This document shows positions 9,011-17,245 of a stretch of 64,000 nucleotides of DNA, one piece after another. The translations under genes were made by a program, and so were the position numbers. Every line of letters begins with the position of its first letter. Within the stretch, counting starts at the first letter, position 1. The notes beneath the pieces are model-generated. The model saw only the letters and a list, made by a program, of their open reading frames with translations, was not told the DNA's origin and did no database searches. The stretch is from an uncultured Pelagibacteraceae bacterium (GTDB taxonomy: Bacteria > Pseudomonadota > Alphaproteobacteria > Pelagibacterales > Pelagibacteraceae), in contig CACILM010000001.1 in the NCBI GenBank assembly GCA_902587515.1, positions 1 to 64,000 on the forward strand. Direction: 5' to 3'.

Positions 9011-10249
9011 TTATAAATTTTTGGCCCAATTTGAGAGCTTAGTGGTGCCTTCAACTACATTTGGGGCATAGGTCTTGACCATTTCTTCACTAATAGAGTT
9101 ATAGTCTTTTACATTTTTAAAAAAGTTTACACCGTCAAAGTCTGTATAGCTTAATCTAGTAAGCATTTTTTTTGGTTTAAATCCAAAATCTGATCCGGGA
9201 AGCATTGCAACACCAGTCTCTTTTAATATTACATCGCATAATTGAGCTGAAGTTTTAAATTTTTTATTTTTAAATTCAGGCATTAAATAAAAAGCTCCTT
9301 GAGGTGGATTTATTATAACTTTATTTGATTTAAGATTATTATAAACATAGTTTCCAACTGAATTAAGTATAGATCTTACTTTTAGTTTGTACTGCTCATA
9401 GTCACCTTCATAAGCTTCAACCGCAGCAAACTGGGTTGGTGTATTTACAGTTGAATATGATTCACTTGCTAATGATTTTAAACTATTAATAAATTCTTTT
9501 GATCCATTAGGGACTGCTAGAAACCCAAGTCTCCAACCTCCTGCACCACACCATTTGCTTAATCCACCGCTAATGAATGTAGCTTCTGGGTAAAATTCTG
9601 AAATAGAGTTGTAACTATTATCAAATGAAAGATCTGTATATATTTCGTCTGATAAAATTATTAGTTTATATTTTTTAGCTACTTGAGCTAATTCTCTTAA
9701 ATTTTTACAGATTGCTCCAGATGGATTATTAGGTGAGTTTAAAATAAAAATAATATTTTTATTTTTTCCAATTTTCTTTAACTTATTTTCAAGTTCTTTT
9801 GCTGTTGGAAACCAGTTATTTGATCTAGAAGTTTCTAACCAATGAACTTTGTTTAAACCAATTTGTGCTTGTGGTTCATAAGATACCCAGCTTGGGGCTG
9901 GAGTTAAAATTTCTCCATTAAATGTAACGTGCATTAACAACATAGCTTCTTTGGATCCTGGGGTAATTAATATATTGTCTTTTGAATATCTTACGCCTGT
10001 GTTATTAAATAAATGATTTGAAATTTTCTCTCTTAGTTCAGGTAAACCTTGTATGGGTAAGTACTGTTTTTTATGTGCATTAAGTTTTAACGTATCAACA
10101 ACTCTTTCTGGAATTTGAAATGGTGATTGCCCAAAACCAAATCTGTAAATTTTTTTACCAGATTTAATCAATTCTTTTGATTTTTCGTTGATAGCTAATG
10201 TAGAAGACTCTTTTAATTTTAAAATATTTTTTTTAATTTTTGACGTCAT
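9011..10249 (-). CDS. PLP-dependent class I/II aminotransferase (aspartate aminotransferase-like)
   Basis: A 412-residue fold-type I aminotransferase. Visible landmarks are the substrate and cofactor motifs SPNNPSGAICK, the Asp-containing ILSDEIYTDLSF, the PLP-lysine region SGGLSKWCGAGGWRLGFL (Lys ~233) and the C-terminal Arg motif LTRLSYTDFD. The fold supports transamination of an amino acid with 2-oxoglutarate; the exact substrate is not clear. It lies upstream of the TAXI TRAP genes on the same strand with a 63-base gap, so a link between uptake and transamination is possible but unproven. Divergent from the helicase operon. Confidence 0.88.
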   Translation of the reverse strand: MTSKIKKNILKLKESSTLAINEKSKELIKSGKKIYRFGFGQSPFQIPERVVDTLKLNAHKKQYLPIQGLPELREKISNHLFNNTGVRYSKDNILITPGSKEAMLLMHVTFNGEILTPAPSWVSYEPQAQIGLNKVHWLETSRSNNWFPTAKELENKLKKIGKNKNIIFILNSPNNPSGAICKNLRELAQVAKKYKLIILSDEIYTDLSFDNSYNSISEFYPEATFISGGLSKWCGAGGWRLGFLAVPNGSKEFINSLKSLASESYSTVNTPTQFAAVEAYEGDYEQYKLKVRSILNSVGNYVYNNLKSNKVIINPPQGAFYLMPEFKNKKFKTSAQLCDVILKETGVAMLPGSDFGFKPKKMLTRLSYTDFDGVNFFKNVKDYNSISEEMVKTYAPNVVEGTTKLSNWAKNL

Positions 10250-10317
10250 TTAATAAACATTTTACCTATACGGGGACTACCCATTGAAAGTCAAATTAAA
10301 TGTTTAAATAGGAACAT

Positions 10318-10346
10318 TTGACAAATTGATTCGGTCATGTTTTAAT
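10318..10346 (+). promoter_or_regulatory. Candidate promoter of the helicase-fdxA-carD operon, with adjoining inverted repeat
   Basis: TTGACA (10318-10323) and TTTAAT (10341-10346) are spaced by 17 bases, 60 bases before the helicase start. A perfect seven-base inverted repeat, AAATGTT (10298-10304) and AACATTT (10313-10319), overlaps the -35 box and could be an operator. The 156-base divergent gap holds nothing else recognisable; the aminotransferase promoter must also lie here. Confidence 0.45.
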
Positions 10347-10405
10347 CCTACTTTGTTCTCAACTTAGATCTACATATAGTATAAAAAAAATTAGCTTACA
10401 CAAAA

Positions 10406-12871
10406 ATGGAAAAACAATCAGATAGGATCATTGCGCTACTCGGACCCACAAACACAGGTAAAACTTATGTGGCTATACAGAAAATGCTTGAACACGAAAC
10501 TGGTATTTTTGGATTACCTTTAAGGCTTCTAGCCAGAGAAGTTTATGACAAATGTGTTGATAAAATAGGTATTGAAAAAGTAGCGTTAATAACAGGAGAA
10601 GAAAAAATAATACCTAGCACTGCTAATTATTTTATTTGCACAGTTGAATCTATGCCTAAAGATAAAAAAGTAGATTTTGTTGCAATAGATGAAATTCAGA
10701 TGTGCGCGGATAGAGAGAGAGGTCATATATTCACTCAAAGATTATTAGAGTCAAGAGGGAGTAAACTTACAATGTTTTTAGGATCACAAATAATGGAAAA
10801 TATTATCAATGACTTAGTTGGCAATGTGGAATTTGAAAAAAAGGAAAGATATTCTAAACTAAGTTATTCAGGTGTAAAAAAAATTTCAAGATTAGATAGA
10901 AAGGTTGCAATTATAGCTTTTTCAATAGAAGAAGTTTATGCAATTGCAGAATTGGTGAGACGACAAAAAGGTGGGGCAGCCGTAATAATGGGTTCATTAA
11001 GTCCTAAAACAAGAAATTCCCAAGTAGGCTTATATCAGTCTGGAGATGTTGATTACTTAATTGCAACAGATGCAATTGGTATGGGACTAAACATGGATAT
11101 AAATGAAATTTATTTTTCAAATTTAAAAAAATTTGATGGAAAGAAAACTAGAAGACTGAACTTAGTTGAAATGTCTCAAATTGCAGGAAGGGCTGGACGA
11201 TTTAAAAACGATGGTGGATTTGGAACAACTGGTGAGTGTGAAGCATTAAATTCAGATGAAATAGAAAAAATAGAAAAGCATCATTTGCCTGACACTAAAA
11301 CAATTTATTGGAGAAACTCCAACCTAGATTTCAAGAGTCCTGATAACCTTATTAACTCACTGGAGCTTAAACCTAATAAAAAAAATCTTTTAAGAACTAA
11401 TGACTCACTTGATGAAAGTGTATTAAGATTTTTTCTTAAAAAAGGAGTAAATAATATAATTTACCATAAAAATTTAGAAATTCTTTGGGAATGTTGTCAG
11501 ATACCAGATTTTGAAAAGAAAGCATATGGTCAACATATAAATGTAGTTGATAAAGTTTTTCAATTCTTAACAACAAGGAAAAGGAGAATTCCAAGTATAT
11601 TTATGAAAGAGCAGCTTAAAGGTTTAGAAAAAGATCACGGTAATGTAGATTTACTCTCTCACAGACTTTCGAATGTAAGAACCTGGTCTTATGTAGCTAA
11701 TAAAAAAAATTGGGTTGAAAACTCTGATTATTGGGTTCAGCTTACTAAGAATATCGAGGATAAACTCTCAGATAAACTTCACGATGAATTAACAAAAAGT
11801 TTTATTGATAAAAAAATTAGTATTCTATCAAGAAGTCTAAAACAAGATCTTGTATTAAATACTGAAATTAATGACGACAATAAAATCTATATTGATAGTC
11901 AGCTTGTAGGTGAGCTTAAAGGGCTTAAGTTTTTAATTGAAGTTACATCAAAGACACTCGATACAGATATAAAGTCAATCAGAAAAGCTGCAAGAAAAGG
12001 TGTTGAAAAAGAGTTAGTTAAAAGAGTTGAGGAGATACTTGAAAAAGCAGAAATTGATTTAAATAATCATAGTAAAATTATTTGGAGAAATAATCCGATT
12101 GCAAGATTAAAAAAAGGGAGTAATTACCTAAATCCTGAAATAGAAATTATTGCGGATGAGTCTTTAAATGATGAGTCAAAATCCAAATTAATTAAATTTT
12201 TGAATAATTGGCTGGCTAAATATATCAATGAGGTATTGGGTGACCTTGTACTTTTAACGAAACATAAAATTACAAATCAGTATCTTAGAGGCTTAGTTTT
12301 TCAACTTTACGAAAATAATGGTGTAATAAAAAGAAATGATGTTGATAAAATTGTAAGATCTATTCCAGCTGAAGAAAGAAAAAAGCTGTGGGGTATGGGA
12401 ATTAAAATAGGAAGATATCATATTTATTTACCTAAAATGCTTAAACCGAAAGCAGTGGAGTTTAGAATTAATTTGTGGAAAATATTTCATAATTTGTCTG
12501 ATCAAAATACAATACCAAAATCCGGTTTAAATTTTTTATGTGATGTAAAATATGAAAAAAACTTTCTTTTATTATGTGGTTTTGAAAAGTTTAAAGAATT
12601 TTATGTTAGAATAGATATCCTCGAGAAACTATTTTTGAAAATAATAGAAAATACTAAAGACAAAAAATTTAAGATTAATGCAGAAATGATGAATTTATTG
12701 GGCTGTTCTAAAGAAAATTTTTATAAATTGATGAATTATATGGATTATAAAAAGGATAAAACTGAAGATACTTATATTTTTCTAGGGGAAAAGAAGAAGA
12801 AAAAGAAAATAATACGATTTGACAAAAAAGAGAATCCCTTTAAAAAACTACTTTCTTTAAACTTAAAATAA
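10406..12871 (+). CDS. Suv3-like ATP-dependent RNA helicase
   Basis: Superfamily 2 helicase of 821 residues resembling the mitochondrial degradosome helicase Suv3, found widely in alphaproteobacteria; likely unwinds RNA for decay or processing. Walker A GPTNTGKT is at 13-20, the DEXH-like box DEIQ at 95-98, and the C-terminal RecA domain contains ATDAIGMGLNMDI and the arginine-finger motif QIAGRAGRF. The long C-terminal half (~350-821) is Lys-rich and less recognisable. It heads an operon with a TerB-like protein, ferredoxin and CarD; the next gene starts directly after the stop. Confidence 0.88.
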   Translation: MEKQSDRIIALLGPTNTGKTYVAIQKMLEHETGIFGLPLRLLAREVYDKCVDKIGIEKVALITGEEKIIPSTANYFICTVESMPKDKKVDFVAIDEIQMCADRERGHIFTQRLLESRGSKLTMFLGSQIMENIINDLVGNVEFEKKERYSKLSYSGVKKISRLDRKVAIIAFSIEEVYAIAELVRRQKGGAAVIMGSLSPKTRNSQVGLYQSGDVDYLIATDAIGMGLNMDINEIYFSNLKKFDGKKTRRLNLVEMSQIAGRAGRFKNDGGFGTTGECEALNSDEIEKIEKHHLPDTKTIYWRNSNLDFKSPDNLINSLELKPNKKNLLRTNDSLDESVLRFFLKKGVNNIIYHKNLEILWECCQIPDFEKKAYGQHINVVDKVFQFLTTRKRRIPSIFMKEQLKGLEKDHGNVDLLSHRLSNVRTWSYVANKKNWVENSDYWVQLTKNIEDKLSDKLHDELTKSFIDKKISILSRSLKQDLVLNTEINDDNKIYIDSQLVGELKGLKFLIEVTSKTLDTDIKSIRKAARKGVEKELVKRVEEILEKAEIDLNNHSKIIWRNNPIARLKKGSNYLNPEIEIIADESLNDESKSKLIKFLNNWLAKYINEVLGDLVLLTKHKITNQYLRGLVFQLYENNGVIKRNDVDKIVRSIPAEERKKLWGMGIKIGRYHIYLPKMLKPKAVEFRINLWKIFHNLSDQNTIPKSGLNFLCDVKYEKNFLLLCGFEKFKEFYVRIDILEKLFLKIIENTKDKKFKINAEMMNLLGCSKENFYKLMNYMDYKKDKTEDTYIFLGEKKKKKKIIRFDKKENPFKKLLSLNLK

Positions 12872-13261
12872 ATGAGTAAATTAGATAAAGAAAGTGTTAT
12901 TGGAATTTCTGCTTTATTAGTGCACGCAGCAAATATTGATGAAATTTATTCGAACCATGAAAAAGATTTAGTGAAAAATTTTATTAAATCTTATTTAAAA
13001 AATGAAGATTCAAATGAAATTCTAAAAAAGGCTGAAGAAATTGAGCACAATTCAAATCAATTACTAAATTATACGAATATTATTAAACAGAATTCTATGA
13101 ATGTTAAAAAAGATATTATTGAACATCTTTGGAAAGTTATCATTTCAGATAATTCTATTGATCAGTACGAATCTAATCTAATGCGAAGAATTTGTGGTTT
13201 AATTTATTTTCCTGATAAAGAGAGCGCTGAAATAAAAATGAAATTATTAAATTCAAAATGA
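12872..13261 (+). CDS. TerB-like (DjlA N-terminal-like) helical protein
   Basis: A 129-residue cytoplasmic protein with the acidic all-helical pattern of the TerB family: [18 protein letters not shown] near the start and [23 protein letters not shown] near residue 90-110, where the Asp-rich turns match the family's metal-binding-like sites. Function in this family is poorly defined; tellurite resistance should not be assumed. It starts immediately after the helicase stop and overlaps fdxA by four bases, so it is translated with them. In many other alphaproteobacteria an S4-domain gene sits at this operon position. Confidence 0.75.
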   Translation: MSKLDKESVIGISALLVHAANIDEIYSNHEKDLVKNFIKSYLKNEDSNEILKKAEEIEHNSNQLLNYTNIIKQNSMNVKKDIIEHLWKVIISDNSIDQYESNLMRRICGLIYFPDKESAEIKMKLLNSK

Positions 13262-13599
13262 CGTATATTGTAAAAGACGAATGTATTAAATGTAAACTAA
13301 CTGATTGTGTTGAAGTCTGTCCGGTAGATTGTTTTTATGAGGGCGAAAACATGCTAGTAATTAATCCGGAAGAATGCATAGATTGTGGTGTTTGTGAACC
13401 CGAGTGTCCGATAGATGCAATAAAAGCTGATACGGACGACAGTGTGAAGGATAAAGAAAAATGGTTGTTGCTAAATAAAAAGTTTTCTGCAATATGGCCT
13501 AATATTTCAAAAAAGAAAGAGCCAATGAAAGATCACGAAAAATATAAAAATATGAAAGATAAATTTGGCAAATATTTTTCTGAAAAACCAGGAAATTGA
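13258..13599 (+). CDS. fdxA: Seven-iron ferredoxin FdxA
   Basis: Small electron carrier of 113 residues, Azotobacter FdI-type. Cysteines at 9, 12, 17, 21 and 25 are followed by a second cluster motif [12 protein letters not shown] (about 41-51), giving ligands for one [3Fe-4S] and one [4Fe-4S] cluster. The C-terminal half is the Lys-rich extension usual for alphaproteobacterial FdxA ([18 protein letters not shown]). Its start overlaps the TerB-like gene and carD follows five bases later; helicase-fdxA-carD is a recurrent alphaproteobacterial neighbourhood. Confidence 0.93.
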   Translation: MTYIVKDECIKCKLTDCVEVCPVDCFYEGENMLVINPEECIDCGVCEPECPIDAIKADTDDSVKDKEKWLLLNKKFSAIWPNISKKKEPMKDHEKYKNMKDKFGKYFSEKPGN

Positions 13600-13603
13600 A
13601 ATA

Positions 13604-14266
13604 ATGGCCAGAAAGAAAAAATCAAAAAAAACAAAGAAATCAAAAATCTTGAAAAAAAGCAAAACCAAAGTTGCTACCAAAGTCATTGAGAAAAAAAATT
13701 TATCTCAAAGTTCTGATGAAAAACCTGAAATTAAAAAAATTAAAAAGCAGGCGACAGAAAAGAAAGCTTACAATTTGAAAGATTTTGTTGTTTACCCAAA
13801 ACATGGAGTTGGGAAAATTACTTCAATTGAAAAAGCTACAATAGGAGATATTGATATTCAGTTTTATAAAATATTAGTAGAAAAAGAAAAATTAACTTTG
13901 ACAGTTCCAATAAACCAGCAGTCTAAATTAAGACCGATCGCCTCGATCAATCAAATTAATAAGTGTATTTCGATTTTAAAAACTAAACCTAAAATTAAAA
14001 GAACTATGTGGAGTAGAAGAGCGCAAGAATATGAGCAGAAAATAAATTCAGGAAAAATATATGAGTTGGCCGAAGTTGTTAAAGACTTAAATAAAAATAC
14101 AGATATTATTGCTGATCAGTCTTATTCTGAGAGACAATTGTTTGAAAAAGCTTACGATAGACTTAAGTCTGAGTTTGAGGCTGTTCTTAAAATTAATCCT
14201 GAAGAAGTTCAAAAGAAAATGGATAAAGCTTTAGGCAGAACTAAAATATCTGAGGTAGTGGAATAA
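13604..14266 (+). CDS. carD: CarD/CdnL-family transcription regulator with Lys-rich N-terminal tail
   Basis: Binds the RNA polymerase beta subunit and stabilises open promoter complexes, mainly at rRNA and growth genes, in characterised relatives. The 220-residue protein has the CarD RNAP-interaction domain from about residue 57 (DFVVYPKHGVGKITSIEKA) and a helical C-terminal DNA-binding domain (TMWSRRAQEYEQKI to the end). The first ~55 residues are a strongly basic tail (KKKSKKTKKSKILKKS and onward) not seen in the compact CdnL proteins. An in-frame ATG at 13565 would overlap fdxA by 35 bases; ATG 13604 is preferred because it starts just after the fdxA stop and gives the usual MARKK start. 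Confidence 0.9.
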   Translation: MARKKKSKKTKKSKILKKSKTKVATKVIEKKNLSQSSDEKPEIKKIKKQATEKKAYNLKDFVVYPKHGVGKITSIEKATIGDIDIQFYKILVEKEKLTLTVPINQQSKLRPIASINQINKCISILKTKPKIKRTMWSRRAQEYEQKINSGKIYELAEVVKDLNKNTDIIADQSYSERQLFEKAYDRLKSEFEAVLKINPEEVQKKMDKALGRTKISEVVE

Positions 14267-14268
14267 AA

Positions 14269-14302
14269 AAACGCCCTCTTTAAAAAAATAAAAAGGGCGT
14301 TT
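14269..14302. terminator. Bidirectional intrinsic terminator between carD and the basic micropeptide gene
   Basis: ACGCCCT (14271-14277) pairs with AGGGCGT (14294-14300), with A/T pairs extending both ends. On the minus strand it is followed by TTTTTTT, so it is a good end for the micropeptide transcript, whose stop codon lies only 15 bases upstream. On the plus strand the U-tract is short, so it stops the carD operon less well. Confidence 0.8.
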
Positions 14303-14316
14303 AGTTAAAGAGAAAA

Positions 14317-14391
14317 CTATCTTCTTTTTCTTCTTCTTTTTTTAGCTTTCTTTTTAGTTTTCTTTTTAGCTTTTTTTCTTCTTTTAGCCAT
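14317..14391 (-). CDS. 24-residue Lys/Arg-only micropeptide
   Basis: An ATG at 14391-14389 opens a 24-codon frame ending in TAG (14319-14317). The product begins MAKRRKKAKKK and ends KKRRRKRR: apart from Met, three Ala and one Thr, every residue is Lys or Arg. A strong ribosome site, AAGGGAG, lies seven bases upstream; a TTGACA-containing promoter and a leader hairpin lie further up, and an intrinsic terminator lies just downstream in the same direction. These signals together argue for a real gene. No family is recognised; charge suggests nucleic acid or ribosome binding, but this is inference. It points toward carD, which itself has a Lys-rich tail. Confidence 0.72.
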   Translation of the reverse strand: MAKRRKKAKKKTKKKAKKRRRKRR

Positions 14392-14409
14392 CTTTTCTCC
14401 CTTGTTAGT

Positions 14410-14432
14410 AAACAAATCTTAATGATTCGTTT
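14410..14432 (-). other. Leader hairpin upstream of the micropeptide
   Basis: In minus-strand RNA, AAACGAAUC (14432-14424) pairs with GAUUUGUUU (14418-14410) over nine pairs including one G-U, around an AUUAA loop. It lies between the candidate promoter and the ribosome site of the micropeptide gene, so it could stabilise or regulate the message. No riboswitch or ribosomal-protein target motif is recognised. Confidence 0.5.
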
Positions 14433-14442
14433 GTTATTAATT

Positions 14443-14470
14443 ACATTAATTAATTAAAAATTCATGTCAA
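14443..14470 (-). promoter_or_regulatory. Candidate promoter of the micropeptide gene
   Basis: A perfect TTGACA (14470-14465 on the minus strand) is followed after 16 bases by TAATGT (14448-14443), about 50 bases upstream of the micropeptide ATG. The rest of 14471-14601 is nearly pure A+T and holds only an A/T hairpin near 14519-14547 that may end the acyl-CoA synthetase transcript. Confidence 0.5.
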
Positions 14471-14601
14471 ACATAAATTAATTTGTAAATTTGATTCAAA
14501 ATTTAATTTTTTTAATTATTTTTTTAATTTTTAATAAAATTAAAAAAAGTTAGTAATATCAATGTTTTTTTGAGCAAATTATATAAGTTTTAATTTAATT
14601 T

Positions 14602-16278
14602 TTAATAAAGATTTTCTAGTTGTTGTTTATAATTTTTTATTATTTCTTTTCTTTTTAACTTTAAAGTTGGTGTTAGCATTCCGTTTTCAATTGTAAATTC
14701 CTCATAAATTAAGATAAATTTTTTAATTTTTTCTATTAATGTTAAATTTTTATTTATATTTTCAATTATAAGTTTAATTTTTTCTTTATTAAATCCTTTT
14801 TCACTAACAATTAACGCAACTAAATAATTTTTTTTATCTCCGTAAACAAAAGATTGTTTAATATTTTCATTTAAACACAAAATATTTTCTACTTTGCTCG
14901 GAGAAATATTGTCTCCACCAAGATTTACAATAATATCTTTTTTTCTATCTGTAATTTTTAAATAATTATTATTATCAAATTCTCCTATATCCCCAGTATG
15001 AAGCCATCCATCTTTAATTACTTTTTCTGTTTCTTCTTTTAAATTCCAATACCCCAACATAACGTTTTCACCCTTAATAAGTATTTCTCCATCTTCAGCT
15101 ATTTTGACTTCATTGGTTCTAAACGGAGGTCCTACTGATTCGACCTTGACTAAATTTGGTAAATTACAGCTTACGACCGGAGAAGCCTCGGTTAGGCCGT
15201 ATCCTTGCAGCGTGGGTAAACCAACTGCATTTAAAAATTCTCCAATATTTTGATCCAAAGCCCCTCCCCCAGATACGAAGGCTTGAAGATTTCCTCCAAA
15301 CTGATTTCTAATTTTTTTTCTAACTAATTTTTCACACAAAAAATTAGTGATTTTTTCGCTTAATTTTAATTCTTCTTTTTTGAGTATTTTTTTACCTAAG
15401 TTTAAAGTTTGATTTATAAGTTTTCTTTTAAATCCAGATTGCTTCTCAAAATTCATATTTATTTTTGTAAAAAGATTTTGATAGAATCTAGGAACGGCTG
15501 TCATAATTGTAGGTTTTGCCACTCCCATATTGGAGATCAGTTTTTCTAAACTTTCGGCATAAAAAACTTTTGCCCCAACAATGATTTGTATGAATTGAAC
15601 TGTGTGCTCGTAAGAATGCGATAAAGGTAACCAAGTCAAAAATATTGGATCTTTTTTTTTAGTTAAAATTTCTAGTAACTCAACTGCCCCTTCACAGTTT
15701 GACAGAATACCGCCATGACTTAAAACAACTCCTTTAGGATTTCCTGATGTACCTGAGGTGTAAATTATACAAGCAGGCAAACTTCTTTTTAAATCTTTAT
15801 TTACTATTTTTTCATTTATTTCTTCATTTAGAATTTCTTTGATTAACAAACTATCAGTATCTATTTTTTCAAAAGATATTATTTTCTTTACATCGCTATT
15901 TATAAAGTTTTTAATTTTATTGAATTGATCTTGATTTGATACAAATATTAATGAAGGCTTACAATCATTTAAAATATATTCATAATCGTTTGCAGAATAA
16001 GTTGTAAAAATAGGAACTGAAATACCGCCTGCATTCATAATAGCAATATCAGTCATTAACCAATATGGTCTATTCTCGGAAAGTATTAAACATCTATCAC
16101 CTTGTTTTATTAACGATTTAATTTTTGAAGTAAGTTTATAAATTCTTTCAGTTACATCTTCCCAATTATATGTTCGTTTGTCAGGTTTAAGCCATTTTAA
16201 AAATGGTCTTTTGCCCTCAACTTCTTCTGTCTTTTTAAAGTAAAGTTCAACTAAACTATTTAATTTACTTATATCCAT
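14602..16278 (-). CDS. AMP-forming acyl-CoA synthetase (long-chain, FAA1-like)
   Basis: Activates a fatty acid to acyl-AMP and then acyl-CoA. The 558-residue protein has the adenylate-forming P-loop YTSGTSGNPKG (173-183), the GYGLTEASPVVS motif, the hinge LHTGDIGEFDNNNYLKITDRKKDIIV and a C-terminal lysine region. Closest in layout to the long-chain (FAA1/FadD15) group. Its ATG lies only four bases after the CCA end of tRNA-Leu, on the same strand, with no ribosome site between, so it is presumably expressed from a tRNA-mRNA precursor. No fatty acid beta-oxidation genes are nearby. Confidence 0.88.
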   Translation of the reverse strand: MDISKLNSLVELYFKKTEEVEGKRPFLKWLKPDKRTYNWEDVTERIYKLTSKIKSLIKQGDRCLILSENRPYWLMTDIAIMNAGGISVPIFTTYSANDYEYILNDCKPSLIFVSNQDQFNKIKNFINSDVKKIISFEKIDTDSLLIKEILNEEINEKIVNKDLKRSLPACIIYTSGTSGNPKGVVLSHGGILSNCEGAVELLEILTKKKDPIFLTWLPLSHSYEHTVQFIQIIVGAKVFYAESLEKLISNMGVAKPTIMTAVPRFYQNLFTKINMNFEKQSGFKRKLINQTLNLGKKILKKEELKLSEKITNFLCEKLVRKKIRNQFGGNLQAFVSGGGALDQNIGEFLNAVGLPTLQGYGLTEASPVVSCNLPNLVKVESVGPPFRTNEVKIAEDGEILIKGENVMLGYWNLKEETEKVIKDGWLHTGDIGEFDNNNYLKITDRKKDIIVNLGGDNISPSKVENILCLNENIKQSFVYGDKKNYLVALIVSEKGFNKEKIKLIIENINKNLTLIEKIKKFILIYEEFTIENGMLTPTLKLKRKEIIKNYKQQLENLY

Positions 16279-16282
16279 AACT

Positions 16283-16369
16283 TGGTGGGCGAAGAGAGAC
16301 TCGAACTCTCAAGGTATTGCTACCACCGGATTTTGAGTCCGGCGCGTCTACCAGTTCCACCATTCGCCC
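16283..16369 (-). tRNA. tRNA-Leu (anticodon CAA)
   Basis: The minus-strand sequence folds as a class II tRNA: acceptor GGGCGAA/TTCGCCC, anticodon stem CCGGA/TCCGG with loop CTCAAAA giving anticodon CAA (16335-16333), a long variable arm closed by GGTA/TACC, T arm GAGAG-TTCGAGT-CTCTC, discriminator A and an encoded CCA (16285-16283). It reads UUG codons. The gene is squeezed between a BASS transporter gene (17 bases upstream) and the acyl-CoA synthetase (four bases downstream). Confidence 0.96.
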
Positions 16370-16385
16370 TTTTTTTTCTAACAAT

Positions 16386-17231
16386 CTAATTGATTTTTCT
16401 TACTATGAGAACAAAAATAATAGAGGTACAAAACATTATTAATGCATAGGCTGCTGTTGGCACCATGAATACAATTTCATCAAATAACTGTGTTGTTACA
16501 AACACTGCTAAAGTTCCGTTTTGTAAGCCACATTCCAATGAAATGCATTTTCTTTGCGCAATTCCTGAAGTCCAGAATTTTGCAACATAATATCCAACAA
16601 AAATCATAGTCATATTTAAAATGAAAGCTATTAAACCTGCTCTAGCAATGTAAGAAACAATTCTGTCCCATTCCTCTACCCAAATTGCAATAAATACTAT
16701 TAAGAATAAAATTACTGATAATCTTTGGATAATAAGTGTTTTGGAAATAATAAAATTAGTCATTAAACTTCTAACAATCATTCCAAAAATAACAGGAACA
16801 GTTACTACAAAAAACATTTTCAATGCTATATTAAGCATTGATATATTTTTTGCTGTTTCAATCCCTAAAAATTCTGCAGAATTAAAGACTATCAAAGGAA
16901 CGATGAAAATACTTAATAAACTGACAATCGCTGTCAAACTGACTGATAAAGCTACATCTCCATCTGCAAACTTAGTAAGGATATTTGAAGTAACACCACC
17001 TGGAGCAGCGGCTATTACCATAACTCCTAAAGCTATTTCTGGTGGTAGTGAAATAATACTAATTAAAATAAAAGCAATTATTGGAAGCAAAATAACCTGA
17101 CATAAAAAACCTACTAGGAAATCTCTTGGGTTTTTAAGCACTCTTGTAAAATCCCCAATTGTTAAGCCAAGACCTAAACCGAACATTATTATGGCAAGAC
17201 ATACGGGTGCTATCGTAGTTACGATTTCCAT
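16386..17231 (-). CDS. Bile acid:sodium symporter (BASS)-family transporter
   Basis: A 281-residue polytopic inner-membrane protein with about nine to ten hydrophobic segments. The segments MVIAAAPGGVTSNILTKFA and ISLECGLQNGTLAVFV match the two crossover motifs of the SBF/BASS family, including the Asn and Gln residues of the sodium sites. Bacterial members take up organic anions with sodium; the substrate is unknown and bile acids are unlikely in seawater. It follows the winged-helix protein gene by 14 bases and precedes tRNA-Leu by 16, suggesting one transcript. Confidence 0.88.
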   Translation of the reverse strand: MEIVTTIAPVCLAIIMFGLGLGLTIGDFTRVLKNPRDFLVGFLCQVILLPIIAFILISIISLPPEIALGVMVIAAAPGGVTSNILTKFADGDVALSVSLTAIVSLLSIFIVPLIVFNSAEFLGIETAKNISMLNIALKMFFVVTVPVIFGMIVRSLMTNFIISKTLIIQRLSVILFLIVFIAIWVEEWDRIVSYIARAGLIAFILNMTMIFVGYYVAKFWTSGIAQRKCISLECGLQNGTLAVFVTTQLFDEIVFMVPTAAYALIMFCTSIIFVLIVRKIN

Positions 17232-17245
17232 AATTTGATAAGCTC

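Noticed and set aside
12872-13261. Tellurite resistance gene
   Set aside because: Similarity is to the TerB fold only; no other ter genes are present and the operon concerns RNA, ferredoxin and transcription.
14519-14547. Intrinsic terminator for the acyl-CoA synthetase gene
   Set aside because: The stem is made of A/T pairs only and is expected by chance in this composition, so it is mentioned but not called.
16741-17100. 119-codon plus-strand frame opposite the BASS transporter
   Set aside because: Repetitive Thr/Ile/Lys composition from the opposite strand of membrane helices; no gene signals.
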